From: Eopsaltria australis
Lineage: Eukaryota > Chordata > Aves > Passeriformes > Petroicidae
Assembly: GCA_034509425.1 (NCBI GenBank)
Contig: JAVTVJ010000518.1
Coordinates: forward strand, 1 to 64,000
DNA length: 64,000 nt
Direction: 5' to 3'
Shown: positions 16,268-27,939 of the stretch, in pieces
How positions within the stretch are numbered: the stretch's first letter is position 1
Layout: the number at the start of each line of letters is the position of its first letter
Program-made: the position numbers and the translations under genes
Notes under the pieces: model-generated
Told to the model about the DNA's origin: nothing
Databases searched by the model: none
Seen by the model: only the letters and a program-made list of their open reading frames with translations

Positions 16268-16570
16268 CACAGAATCATAGAATGGTTTGAGTTGGAGAGA
16301 TGTTAAAGATCATCCAGTTACAACTCCCCATCCATGGTCAGGAACACCTTCTACTACAGCAGGTTGCCAAAGCCCCACTGCTCATTTCTGTGCCTGTGTT
16401 CTGTTTCTGCTTTGACAAGTCCATGTCTTTCTTGTACTGGTGGTCTTGGACAGGAAGCAATACTCCAGGTGGGGGTCTCAAAAAAACAGAGGTGCAGAAT
16501 TACCTCCCTCAACCTACTGTCATTAGTTCTTTTCAAGCAGCTGGGGATGCTTCATGCTGGCCTTTCAATA
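16268..16570 (-). repeat. CR1 LINE 3'-end fragment
   Basis: Begins cacagaatcatagaatggtt, the inverted CR1 3' end, and continues with the inverted 3' UTR and the aggtgggggtctc block. It abuts the end of the plus-strand CR1 fragment. Confidence 0.85.
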
Positions 16571-19199
16571 CTCAGAGGGATCTTATATGAATGATGCAGA
16601 AGGACATTTCTCTTTTAAAATTCTATTTAAAACTATTTTATTTATTTGAAAGCCCCACAGCAGTACACAGAGATAAATGTATATACCAAAAGGTAAATAT
16701 CTGAAAAATAGACATTTTTTACAAAATTTGCAGCAGTCAACATAAAAGTTAGACATCCAGTAGCATATCCAGGAAAAAAATTATTATCTGCTGCTAAGAA
16801 ATACAAGACAATGAGAGATGATCCTTTATAAAATGTTGTAAGTTTAAAGAGTTTATGTTATTCTTTATCTATTTTTTATAATTATTATAACCATTTCACT
16901 ATCTTCATGTAAATCATGCCTCTGAATCCCATATTTAATAGATTGTAGGTATAAAGATGACTTAGTATGTTGAACCTGAATTACTGATACACAGCACTGA
17001 GAGTTCTACAAACTTCCCACTATTTTAGAGTACAAGCTAGTGGTTACATTTAAATTTAAATCCTAAAGATTTTAAATTTTCTACATTAAGCAGCCTAGAT
17101 TATTGTAATAAGCATTTAATAGCATAAAATAGTTTTCTTTTTTAGGTTAAAGAAGCTTTTGAAATTCAGTGGGAGTATCTCAATATATTCTAAGTTGACT
17201 GATTCTTTCTTTTATGTTCTTTATTACTTGATAGCATGGTAATAGGCCTTAGGAGACTTCCTACGACTGCACTAGGAAAAAGTGAAATTATTTGATTAAT
17301 CTGTATGACGGATTTTACTTATAGAATGAAGGTAATGTTCCCTGTACTCTAAGGAGAAAAGAAAAAAATGTTACAGTTCAAATTCAGAGTGCCATCTAGT
17401 GCTGAATGGAAATGTAAAAAAGCAACTGTATTTAACCTGAACACATACATCTCTTTAACCAATACATGTCATCAAGATCATATAGTATATTACAAGAAAT
17501 AATCTTTAAAACTATGATATATTGGCTCTTGAAGAGCCTGCAAAAATTTGTCTGGGAACTCTCTTCTATACTGCCGTATTTACAATTCAAAATATCTGAC
17601 AGTGTAACATTAAAAATTCAAATATTTCTTTCCAGTATGCAGAAACATTCCATATGAATTCATTATGGTCTCATATTCTATCTTCTTTCTTTGATCATCA
17701 ATAACAAAGAATATTAACCTATTTTTAATTATTTTTTTTTAACACTTGTGGAACACAGTTGCTGTTATGTTGGGTTTGTTTTTGGAAAGGTATTGAAGCT
17801 ATCAATTTCTCTTTTTCGGTATATCTGATTTGACTCCTTTGTCAATAAAGTATATTTCTTGGGAATTTCTCTTCCAATGCTGATAAAAAAAACCTTTAAG
17901 TCTTTGACTGAAATATATCAGTAGGATTGTTTACAATATTTATTTTGTTAGTTTGTTTTGACTTTTAGAATTCACAAGCGCAGCAGGATCCAGGATTCAG
18001 AAAAGAAAAATTTTTCTGTAACATCATGTTAAAAAGAAAAAAAAAAGGATGCCAAGATATTAGTCTTTTCCTTTTACCAGAAAAGCTCTAAACCAAAGGA
18101 ATAATATTTTTGAAAAATGTGTTCTTACTCTATCAGTGTATTTTTGGCTGTTGCTCATGTTTTCTGGAAATACAAAATATTTTACCATATGAACAACTAG
18201 ATATTTCATATATTACATCCTGCTTTACACATCTGCAAGTCTGCTTCACAGATCTGTTGGTAGTCCTTAGACCAAAAGTCTAAACTTATGAGCTACTCCC
18301 CCTTCTTCTTTCCTTCTACTCTTTACCGTGACTCACCAGCATGTGCAGATTTTGTTAAAAATACCTAAAACTAAAATGAGATACAAAATATTTATGAATA
18401 TCTTTTCAGTATATTCAGCATTTAATCTAATCCTTTGCTCCAAGAAAACAGGCAAAGTATGTATATTTTTCAATGAAGTTTTTACTGAAAGGATACCTTA
18501 TTGCACAATTATGAACAATATATGCAGTTTAGAACAGCACGTATTTATCTGGGATGTCTTACTGGATATATAAACTCAACCAGCACTGTCTTCTTTGTGT
18601 TAGGATTATACATTTCAGCCTTGATCACATGGCATTTTTGCCACATGAAATGTGAGTGGTTAGGGAAAGCTGTAAGCAAAGTGCTGTGGGAATCCCACCA
18701 CAAGAATTTTAAAACCAGATGGAATTCATCACTGAATCTCTTTCATAACATTTCTCTACTGCTTTCCTTACAACACTTGAGAAAAATTTATCCTGGTGGA
18801 AAATCCTGTCTCCAGGCAGACTGCCTATTGGGACCCAGTAGATGATGGATCAATTGGCATTTATTTATTTCTAAGTTCCAAATGATGACAAATGACCTGT
18901 AGGTTAAACAACAAATAAACAAAGCGCAAATTAAGACTGTCTTCCATATGTTTGGAACTGATTGCAAGGGAATTCAAACATTCCCATACAATTACCTTCA
19001 GCATCAGGAGGAATTTGTACAGATGGGCTCTACAGATAAACCAGCTGATCATTTCAACTCTGTCTCTTATTTCTCATGTTGTTTGAGAAAGATAAATTAC
19101 TTCCAAATTGAATCCAGTTAAGTTCAATATATAAAAATAGGAATTAGTTCCATAATTTCTAAAAGGAATTTACCCCCTCCCTCCAAAATAAAAAATAAA
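16571..19199. other. AT-rich stretch, no gene seen
   Basis: Only short chance open frames; no repeat that I can name. Homopolymer A/T runs are common. Confidence 0.5.
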
Positions 19200-20690
19200 A
19201 TCATAGAATTACAAAATTATAAGGATTGGAGAGTACCTTAAAGATCACTTAGTCTAAACGTCCCCACCATGGCCAGGGACACCTCCCACTAGACTCAATT
19301 GCTCAAGGTCTTATCCACTCTGGCTTTAGACACCATCAGGGTTGAGGCATCCACAACTTCCCTAGGCAATCTGTCCCAGTATCTCACCACCCTTACAGTA
19401 AGGAATTTCTTCCCAATATCTAGCCTAAATTTCCCATCTTTCAGTTTGTTCACTTGTCTTACCCCTACAATTCCTGATGTGGAGTCTCTCTCCAGCTTCT
19501 CTGTAGGTGCCCTTCAAATACAGGAAGGCTGCTATGAGGTCTCCATGCAGACCTCTTCTCCAGGCTGAACAGTCCCAACTCTCTCAGCCTGTCTTCATAG
19601 GGAAGATGCTCCAGTCATCTTATAAATTTCGTGGTGCTTCTCTAGATTGACGACTTCCATGTCCTTCTTATATTGTGAACTCCAGAGCCAGATGCAGTAT
19701 TCTAGGTGGGGTCTAAGAAGAGAGACTGACAGAATCACTTCCTTCACCCTGCTGGCCACACTGCTTTTGATGCAGCCCAGGATGTGTTTGGCTTTCTGGG
19801 CTGCAAGTCAACACTGCCAGCTCATGTTGAGGCTTTCATCAAGCATCACACCCAAGTTCTTCTTCATTGGGCTACTCTCAATTACTTCTCCACCCAAACT
19901 GTGGGTGTGCCTGGAATTGTTCTCATTTTTAAGGACTTCAAAAATGATAATAATTTTCTCTTTTTAGTTACTGACACACACTTAAATGCAGAAGTCTGTG
20001 TGGTCATAGAATCTTCATCCTGGGAGATACTCAGAAGCCATCTGGACATCATCTCCTATTTTTTTTTAAACAACTGGAAGTTCACTTTTCTGAAATTCAT
20101 GGTCCTGACTTTGCTCTTTGCCAGGTCCCTATTTCTTGAGATCACAAGCTCAACCAGGGCATGGTTGCTACAGCCCAGGCAACCTCCAATCTTATCTTCT
20201 TTAATGAGCTTATCTGTGTTGGTGAGCACCAGGTCCAGTAACATTTCTCCTCTGGTTGATTTGTCCAGTACCTGGACCAAGAAGTTATTCTCAACACACT
20301 CCAGTGGTCTCCAAAATTGCTTGCAGGCAGCTGTATTGCTTTCCCAGTAGACATTTGGGTGGTTGTAATCCCTCGTCAGGATGACAATTGGTGAGCTTAG
20401 GGTTTCCTGTATCTGAAGCAAGAAGGTCCCATCAAGAGGCTTCCCTTGATCAGGTGGCTTGTAGTAGATCCCAGCCACAAGGTGTCCTTTATTGGTTTAG
20501 TCCCTGATTTTCACCCACAGACCCTCAGCCTTTTTGTGGCTTTTTTAGAGGCAGGTTTTCACAGTCTATTCCTACTTTAACATGGAGTGAAACACATCCA
20601 CCCTTCCTTCTCAGACAATCTCTTCTGTAAAACTCATAGCCCTCAATTCCAGTTGACTCATCCCTCCCACCATGCTTCTGTAACAGCACT
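19200..20690 (-). repeat. CR1 LINE copy, 3' UTR plus ORF2 endonuclease, internally deleted
   Basis: The left end has the inverted CR1 3' end and 3' UTR (to about 19930). From 20056 to 20478 an open frame on the minus strand reads as CR1 endonuclease: GIYYKPPDQGKPLD, RDYNHPNVYWE and LECVENNFLVQ. The reverse transcriptase in between is absent, so the element is internally deleted. Similarity may continue to about 21060. Confidence 0.85.
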
Positions 20691-21063
20691 TAGGTCATAG
20701 TTTTCTAATCTGTCTATGGTTTCCTCCTTCTCTTGCGTTTTTCCCATGCAGTGTGTGTGCACTGGTGTAGAAGCACTTCAGCTGGGCTTTTGGCCTCTTC
20801 ACCTTTTGGGACCAGCACTCCCTAATTCCTTTGGGATAATTTACAGCTATTTCCCTTACACCTCCTAAAGCGTTGCTGTTTCCTGGTTCTTCTCTGTCAC
20901 TCCCTTTGCCTGACAGATATAGTTTAAAATTTTGCTAATTAGTGTAACCAATTTGCTTCCCATAACATTCTTACCCCATCTGGCCAGGTGTGCCCCATCT
21001 AGAGATCTAGAGTCAACAGGTCTGGGCTCCTGAAGGTGTATCAAAAGTGCATCCTGTCACTTC

Positions 21064-21633
21064 TGCACTGGTTTTGGCTGAGGTAGAGTTAATTTTCTTC
21101 ACAGAGTCCTGTGTGGTGCAAAGTTTACAACTTGTGACCAAAGCAGTGTTGACAACACACCAACATTTTAGCTATTGCTAAGCAGCGCTTACACTGAGTT
21201 AGAAATTTTTCTGCTTCTCAGTTCATCCCTGTGTAGGCTAGGGCTGCCAAGGAAGGAACACAGTTGGGAAAAATGATCCCAACAGATCAAAGGAATATCC
21301 CTTTTTGATGACATCATGCTCAGCAAAAAAAGTTAGGGGAAAGAAAAAGAAAGGGGCTAACACTTGTAGTTATGACATTTGTGTATCCACGTAGCTGTTG
21401 ACTCGTATTAACACCAGTCTTTCCTCAGGATGGCTGAATATTGACTTGTAAATGGGCACTAGTGAATAAATTTCTTTTATTTTTCTTGGATACACAGGTT
21501 TTGCTTTATCAAATTGTCTTTATCTCAATCCATGAGTGTTTGCATTTTTACACTTCTGATTCTCTTTCCTATACCATGGCAGGAGAGTGATCAAGGAACT
21601 GTGTGGGGTTGAGTTATTGACTGGATTAAATCA
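21064..21633 (+). repeat. LTR of an ERVL-like avian family, probably solo
   Basis: Begins tgcactggttttggctgagg and tagagttaattttctt, shared with the LTRs at 30611 and 49318. It contains gacatcatgctcag, gaataaatttctttt (AATAAA) and the end ggattaaatca. No internal viral sequence adjoins it. The target duplication is not clear, so the ends are approximate. Confidence 0.6.
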
Positions 21634-21749
21634 TAACTTTTGTATGTGGAATGATAATACTGAATACATGCACAAACATATACAGGGAACCTCTGGTAGC
21701 CAGAGAATCTCTTCTGCTGAATTCCCTTTCAGATACTCCTGAACAGATC

Positions 21750-22047
21750 AGACATTTTCCAACTGAAGAGAATGGAGCCAGGCTCTTCCCACTGGTGCCA
21801 AGCACTAGGACAAGAGGCAATGGGCAGGAACTGATGTACACAGAGTTCCACCTGAGTATGAGGAAGAACTTATTTACTTTTTAAGTGACCACCCTCTGGA
21901 ACGGATTGTCTAGAGAGGCTGTGGAGTCTCCCTCACTGGACACAATCCAGCTCAATGTGCTCTGGGATGGCCCTGCTTGTGCAGGGAGATTGGGCCAGTG
22001 GACTCATTTCGGTTCTTTCCAACCTGACCCACTCTGTGATGCTGTGA
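21750..22047 (+). repeat. CR1 LINE 3'-end fragment
   Basis: Typical CR1 3' region: ggagccaggctcttcc, gagtatgaggaagaactta, gagaggctgtggagtctcc, ending in ctctgtgatgctgtga. Plus orientation. Confidence 0.9.
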
Positions 22048-23925
22048 ACAGGTAAATTCGTTTGATTCCTGTACACTCACATATACAATACACACACAGG
22101 GATGCTGGCATATTAACATACATATTAATAGTTACCAATATATGAATTCATAGTATAAATCTAATGAAGTAAGAATAGGCACTTATACTGTGTTTTTAAT
22201 AGAAAGATTCCTTTTTACTAATTCAAAAGTTGCTTGGTGGCATTAATGTGAGCCCAAGGGAAATAACATGTTCCAGTTAATCCTACTTAAGGCATTGTTA
22301 TTTTTTCCCAGCCTTTTAAGTAATAACACTGCTCAGGTTAAGTAACAACTAATAAACTGCTGCTTCCTTCACTGTCTGCTTAATAGACAGCCTCTGCCTT
22401 AAGGTAGTAACTAACAAGCTGACAATTAAATGTCCAAATTCAGTGAAATTGGTTTCAAAGTCTGAACAGAATAATATTTCAGAACTGCATAGACGTCCCA
22501 GTCTATGTTGTTATTTTTTTTAATACATGGAAAAAACAATGCAGATACAATTCCAATTCATTATTTTCTCAGTAGGAATTACTAAGTTCTGCAATTTAAA
22601 CTCATTTGGTATTTTGTGAAAGAAACTCTAGAGATTTTGTGGATTTGACTCCAGTAGGGCAACTCATTAACCAAACCAGGTTTTACTGGCATCTATTTTC
22701 CATTAAAATGCTTCACCTCTTGCAAAATTAAAGTAGATAAGATTTTCAAAACACAAAAGTGGTTTTACAGTTTACATTTTATTATTAAAAGAAATTGGAG
22801 TATTCAGCTACTTAGACATATACTGGTTTAGGTCATCTTTAGCTGTTACAAAGCTATTCATTTAAGATAGAGTCTAACTTACCTGCAGTGAGTATCTTTC
22901 TTAGATTAGGAGAAATCCGTTAGAAGTGTCTCTCTTCTCTCTCTTATACCTAAAGACAGATTTCTATTTAGAATGTCTAGGCTTCTGGAGGGTAAACTTC
23001 CTTCTGAGCTATCTACTTAACAGCACCAGCAAATATTTTCATTATGGATAACCTATGGTGTTCATGAAGAACAAGGAATTATGTTAAATTTACTCGTGTT
23101 AATCAGAGCTCAATGATCCTAATTATAAAAAAAAATCCTTTTTTGGCATCCACACCGTCCTTCTGAGATGAATCAATTTTTATTTTTAACTTCAATTCTT
23201 ATTTGATAGATATATGTGATCTATTATATGTTTTTTAGTTTATCTCATCTTCCCAGCTTATGGTTCTGCTTGTCTCATTTAAGGATGAGAGTTCTTGTTC
23301 CACTGGAAACCTTTCAGTTCTTTTATCAGAAAACTTAATAAACCCTCATAATCTAAAATGCAACAATCATCCCGCTAATTTTCCAAAATTACTGCAGATC
23401 CTCCCTCCTTTATGCACTCCCTTTAGATCTTTTCCAGATTAAGTATAACTTTACATTTAAACATGAACTTAGTCATTTTTCATGTGGAAGATATCATCAA
23501 CCTTTTCACACTTCTGCAGACACGGGTCTTCAATTTTGCTATGGAATTTAAAATAGCATAAAATTATTTTTTTAATCTTCTGAATTATTTCTCTAATAAT
23601 TCCTATCATGTAAATCTTTTAAGAACTACTGTACTTATATTTTATATACAACTAACAATTATAATGTCAAGACCTCATTTAGTATGTAATCATCCAATTA
23701 GAACAAGTGACTGTGCATAAAAATATGGGATTTTCAACATCATCTTACCCTTATATTAATTTCCTTTCATCTGCTATTCTTTTAGTACCTAGTTGGTATT
23801 CTGAAATTATACTGCAGTTTTTCATACTTGGCTTCATCTCTACTACTTCAATATCAGCTTTTTCTTTTGCTTCTATATTTATCAGTTTTTGTAACTTTTG
23901 GAGTTATGCTGAACAGTCAGACACA
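22048..23925. other. AT-rich stretch, no gene seen
   Basis: No coding signal and no repeat I can name; a short ca/ta-rich piece at about 22076-22100. Confidence 0.5.
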
Positions 23926-23927
23926 AG

Positions 23928-24690
23928 AATCACAGAATCATAGCGTCAATGTTTGCGTTGCAGAGGACCTTGAAAGGTCATCTAGTGCAAACTCCCAACC
24001 AAAAGCAGGGACATCTTGTGCTGTCAGATTACTCAAAGCCCCACACAAAGTGACCTCAAACAATTCCAGTGATGTGGACTCCATAACTTCACTAGGCAAT
24101 TTGTTCCAGTATTTCACTACCTTCTTTGTAAATAATTTATTTCTTATGTCAAATTTAAATTTAGCCATAACCAATTTAAAGCAATTGCCCCTCATTCTGT
24201 GAGTACAGGTAAAAAGTCTTCTTCTTTCTTACAAGCATCCTTTAAGTGTTGAAAGGCATCAGTTAGCCTTCAATGGGGTCTCCTCAGAGCTTTCTTTTCT
24301 CCAGGCTAAAAAGCCCCAGCTCTCTCAGCCTTTCTTCATAGGTAAGTTGTTCCAGCCTCCTGATCACTTTTGTGGCCCTCATCTTGACCTACTCCAATAT
24401 GTCCACGTCCTTCTTTTGTTGGAAATCCCAGAGCTGGATACAATATTCCAAGTGGGATCTCACAGGAAAGGAGTAGAGTGGTAGAATCACCTCCCTCGAG
24501 GTGATTCTGCTTGTCATTTTGCTTTTTATGATGCTCAGGGTGGTTGCCCTTCTGGGCTGCAAGTCCACATTACAGCCTAATGTCCAATTTTTCATCCAGC
24601 AGTATCATTAAGTCCTTCTCTGCAGCACTGCTCTCGATTCCCTCCTTCGCCTGAGAGTCTGGGGAATTTGGGTTCCCACCTGCCTTTTTT
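23928..24690 (-). repeat. CR1 LINE 3' fragment
   Basis: Inverted CR1 3' end (aatcacagaatcatagcgtc) followed by the inverted 3' UTR and end of ORF2: ctaggcaatttgttccagt, ctccaggctaaaaagcccc, tctgggctgcaagtccaca. Confidence 0.9.
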
Positions 24691-26930
24691 TCTCCTGTAC
24701 TTAAGTGGGCTTATTATGATCAGTCTTTGACAGGCTTATGGGTTCTGCATTAGAAGTTGCCAGAGCAATGAATTATTTGGGCTTTTCCATCTGCCATTCT
24801 TTCTCTGTGCTTCTTTTATGGGTGTGCAGATGAGTTTTTATCATATAACCTAGTGTTAAATGCAACTAATTATGCAGGTATTTAATCCTTGACTTCCTAT
24901 AGGATTTGGACTTGCAACTGCCATACGTTTACAGAAAGCTGTTTCTTTTCATTTTCCTCTACCTGATAATTTACTGACCAGAAAAAGCTGAGATGCGACC
25001 CTTCTTTGGCAACATAAAAAAGAAAAGAACTTGCCAAAGTGGTGAAACTTTCTAAGTCTTGTTCATTGTGAATAAAGATGGAAGACAAATCCTTATACCT
25101 TCCAGCTCTGACATTATCTTCCATGAACAGTCATCTCAGGTTTTGATCATCTAGTGACCTTATAAAGTTCCCGTCAAGCTTTGTTCACCTGATCTACTTG
25201 AAGAATGACTTACCATTATTTTTAATGCATTCTTACAGCTTTTCCTCAACACTTCTTTTTGTACTGACTTAGTGTGTTTTCAAATTTAACCTGTCAGATT
25301 TTAAGAACTTATGTGATTTTTTTTAAACTTGAATTTATTAACTTTCCTTCCCTGCTATTTAGCAAGAATGTTTTCCTCAACACATTTTTTAGACTTTATC
25401 CTGAAGTAGTATAAATTGCTTTTGAACCTCCAGTAAAGTATTTTTTGAAAGCTCCTGACATTTGAAAATGTTTCACCCTTTCCTACACTTCCTTTATCAT
25501 CTTCTTTGTGAGGTTCACATTATTCATGTAATTCACACTTTTTTCTTCAAAATTAAACACAACAGGCATAAGAGTTTCTGGGTTTTGGTGGTCCTAGAAA
25601 GGCCTTGATTCAAAGTACATTGTGGTCACTGCTATGGATCAGATTTGGACAGTAATATTATAAATCTGTGACACTGACCAGGACCAGATCCAAATAGACA
25701 TACACAGATAGAAATATGTATTTGCATTTTCAGGTGTCTGTCTGCTCCATTCTTGAACTGTCTAAAAATTCAGGCTAATTTTCCTTTCCTAGTTTGTAGT
25801 TAGTCATTTTCCCATGATGGTCATCAACATCTGTGTTTTCTTTCTCTATGGCATTGATGATTTCATTCAGATTCAATATGTCACAATTTCTCTTGCAATT
25901 CTCATTGACTAGCTCATAAAACTGTGCTAGTATTACCTTTTTCCTAATCAGCAGTAGTAGTTGACATATGGAATATCATTCAGTTTATTTTTATAAATAA
26001 AAATATTCTGTCATCAACCAAAGGAAGCTCTTGTCAGCAAATATTTTGCATCCAGTATCCTACAGATAGTGTCCTATGTATTTTTTTTCAGCAGTTTCTA
26101 TTGTTATTACTATAAAGTCATTAACTGCAAAGTAGGCATCACAAAATGTGTCTCTGTTATTTACTGGCAGAATGTTCAGGTGTTGCTAAAAGCCATTCAC
26201 TTTTGAATGTAGCTGATGTAGCTTGCTTGCATTTCAAACCTAAATATGTATAAGCTTGATGACCAAATAAAAAAAATATTTCTGTCTTTAGGCAGATATC
26301 ACCAGTGCAAAGGCGTATGTTACTACTTTCCAGAGGAGAACATTGACACCACATTTTCTTGTCCTTCAAGAGATTTTCCTTTAAGTCCTTTTTACATGAA
26401 GTTGAGTGTGTTAGCCTGAAGACAAGGCTGTTCTGTTCTCTGAACATTTCTTAATGATTTTCTGCATCCCCCTTGCTCCTTTCTCAGTAACACTGGTATT
26501 GTTCTACATAGTGGTCTGTTCAAACACATCTTTTGGGGCATTGCTGATCTCCCTTTATTATTTCTTGAGCTCCTCAGAGTAAGCCAGCCTGGTCTCAAGA
26601 GTCAGTTTGTTGTATCAGAGGATGCAACCTATTTACCTGGGTTCACTTTTTTTTTGCTGCAGGGAGAATACAATGCAGTGCAAAAATTTTTGAGCATTTC
26701 AACTAACACATAACACCTACCTAGAAAATTAACTACATTTATTTATTTATCATTTTTCTACTTTCTTGAGTCATTTTTCCACAGGGAACTGGTATACTGC
26801 TCTGTGAAACCCAGAAACTCTTCAGCATGAACTTACACCTTATTGTCTGGTTTTTCACTGGGTTCTTCCTAACCCACCACAAAGATACATATTTCTTTCT
26901 TTCCTTTTGTCAAGTGGTGCAAAGTTAGGT
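24691..26930. other. AT-rich stretch, no gene seen
   Basis: Parts of 25560-25700 and 25800-25930 faintly recall an inverted, very old LINE but cannot be named. No coding signal. Confidence 0.4.
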
Positions 26931-26999
26931 TCCTGCAAGGAGGGTAATAAGATAGGAGCTGAGGGTGACCCAGCACAGGCATTGTCTTCACAGACCAGG

Positions 27000-27879
27000 G
27001 TGAAGTCTCACAGCACCTGAGTAAAGAGAACCATGGCCCAAGTGAGGCTGGGGGTGGCCTGCCAGTAGAGTGGGATAGAGATGGGATCAGAGCTGAAGCC
27101 AGACAAGTCGTAATGCAGGTGCAAAGGGCCAATCCAGGAGACAGACTCCCCATGGCACTGGGGATGGGACTGGGCACAGGCACCCCTGCAGCATTGCTGG
27201 CACCAGTCTGGAGATCTGTGGGAGTCCCTAAGGCCACCCCTCTGAAAGACTGTGTGTGGGACCGGCCCAAGAAGAAGTAGAGAGTCCCCTGAGGCAGAGC
27301 AAAAGATGGTTAGCCCCAAGAGAGGGTGTGATCTTTAGTGGGCTGTCTGCCCTCTCCCCATTAGTTTATGCTTATGTTCATCAATAGTCAATCACCCTTA
27401 GTTTCTAGAATGTTCAGCTCGGTTCGGTAGTTGGTTGGTTTTCCCCCTTGTCCTTCTCTCAGTCCCCTCCCTGAAATACCCTCCGTTGGTCCCCTTCCCC
27501 TTGTCCCTCCCTTGTCCCACCTTGGTGCCCTAATCCCATTGGTTGTTATGATCACAATAAAGTCTGATGCACGCTGGGCTCGGGGCTCTCAGCTACTGAG
27601 TTTCTCCGCTCTCAGAGCTCACGGAGCACGGATCCCCCGATACTTGGTTTCAGTGTCGTTTTTTCCGTCTGGGGAGCCCAGCCGCGGTAGCCTTTGCCTG
27701 CCTGCTTCGGAAAGCTGCAACCCACGGCTTGGGGTCCCAGGATTCTGGCGAGCGTGGACCTGACACCAGGGACACTCACTCGCCGCTTCTCGGGGTGCTG
27801 ACTCTAACCCTGGCGGCCAGCCCTCGCCTTGGAATACCCGAGGGACGTGGCAGAGATCAGTTGATCCCAATGCCCATCA
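27000..27879 (+). mobile_element. GC-rich island: probable truncated provirus end with LTR
   Basis: A sharp GC-rich block in AT-rich surroundings. A purine stretch (aagagaggg, 27318-27326) directly precedes TGTGATC at 27327, like a polypurine tract before a 3' LTR. The presumed LTR has an inverted CCAAT (attgg, 27539-27543), AATAAA (about 27555-27560) and a GC-rich R/U5-like part, ending near ccatca at 27879. The 300 bp before it would be internal viral sequence, but I recognise no protein in it. An alternative reading is an insertion from about 27001 to 27766 flanked by a ccaggg repeat. Confidence 0.4.
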
Positions 27880-27886
27880 GCGGAGA

Positions 27887-27932
27887 TGAGAAAAAATCAG
27901 TCTCTGTTGAGAGGAGAAAACATCAGTCTCCA
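27887..27932. repeat. Imperfect short tandem repeat
   Basis: Gagaaaaaatcagtctc and gagaaaacatcagtctcc are near copies separated by a few bases, at the right edge of the GC-rich island. Confidence 0.6.
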
Positions 27933-27939
27933 AAACAGA

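Noticed and set aside
20056..20478. 140-codon minus-strand open frame as a host gene
   Set aside because: It is CR1 endonuclease (PPDQG and DYNHP motifs) flanked by CR1 3' sequence.
27431..27870. Open frames in the GC-rich island as genes
   Set aside because: They lie over LTR-like signals on both strands and match no protein family.
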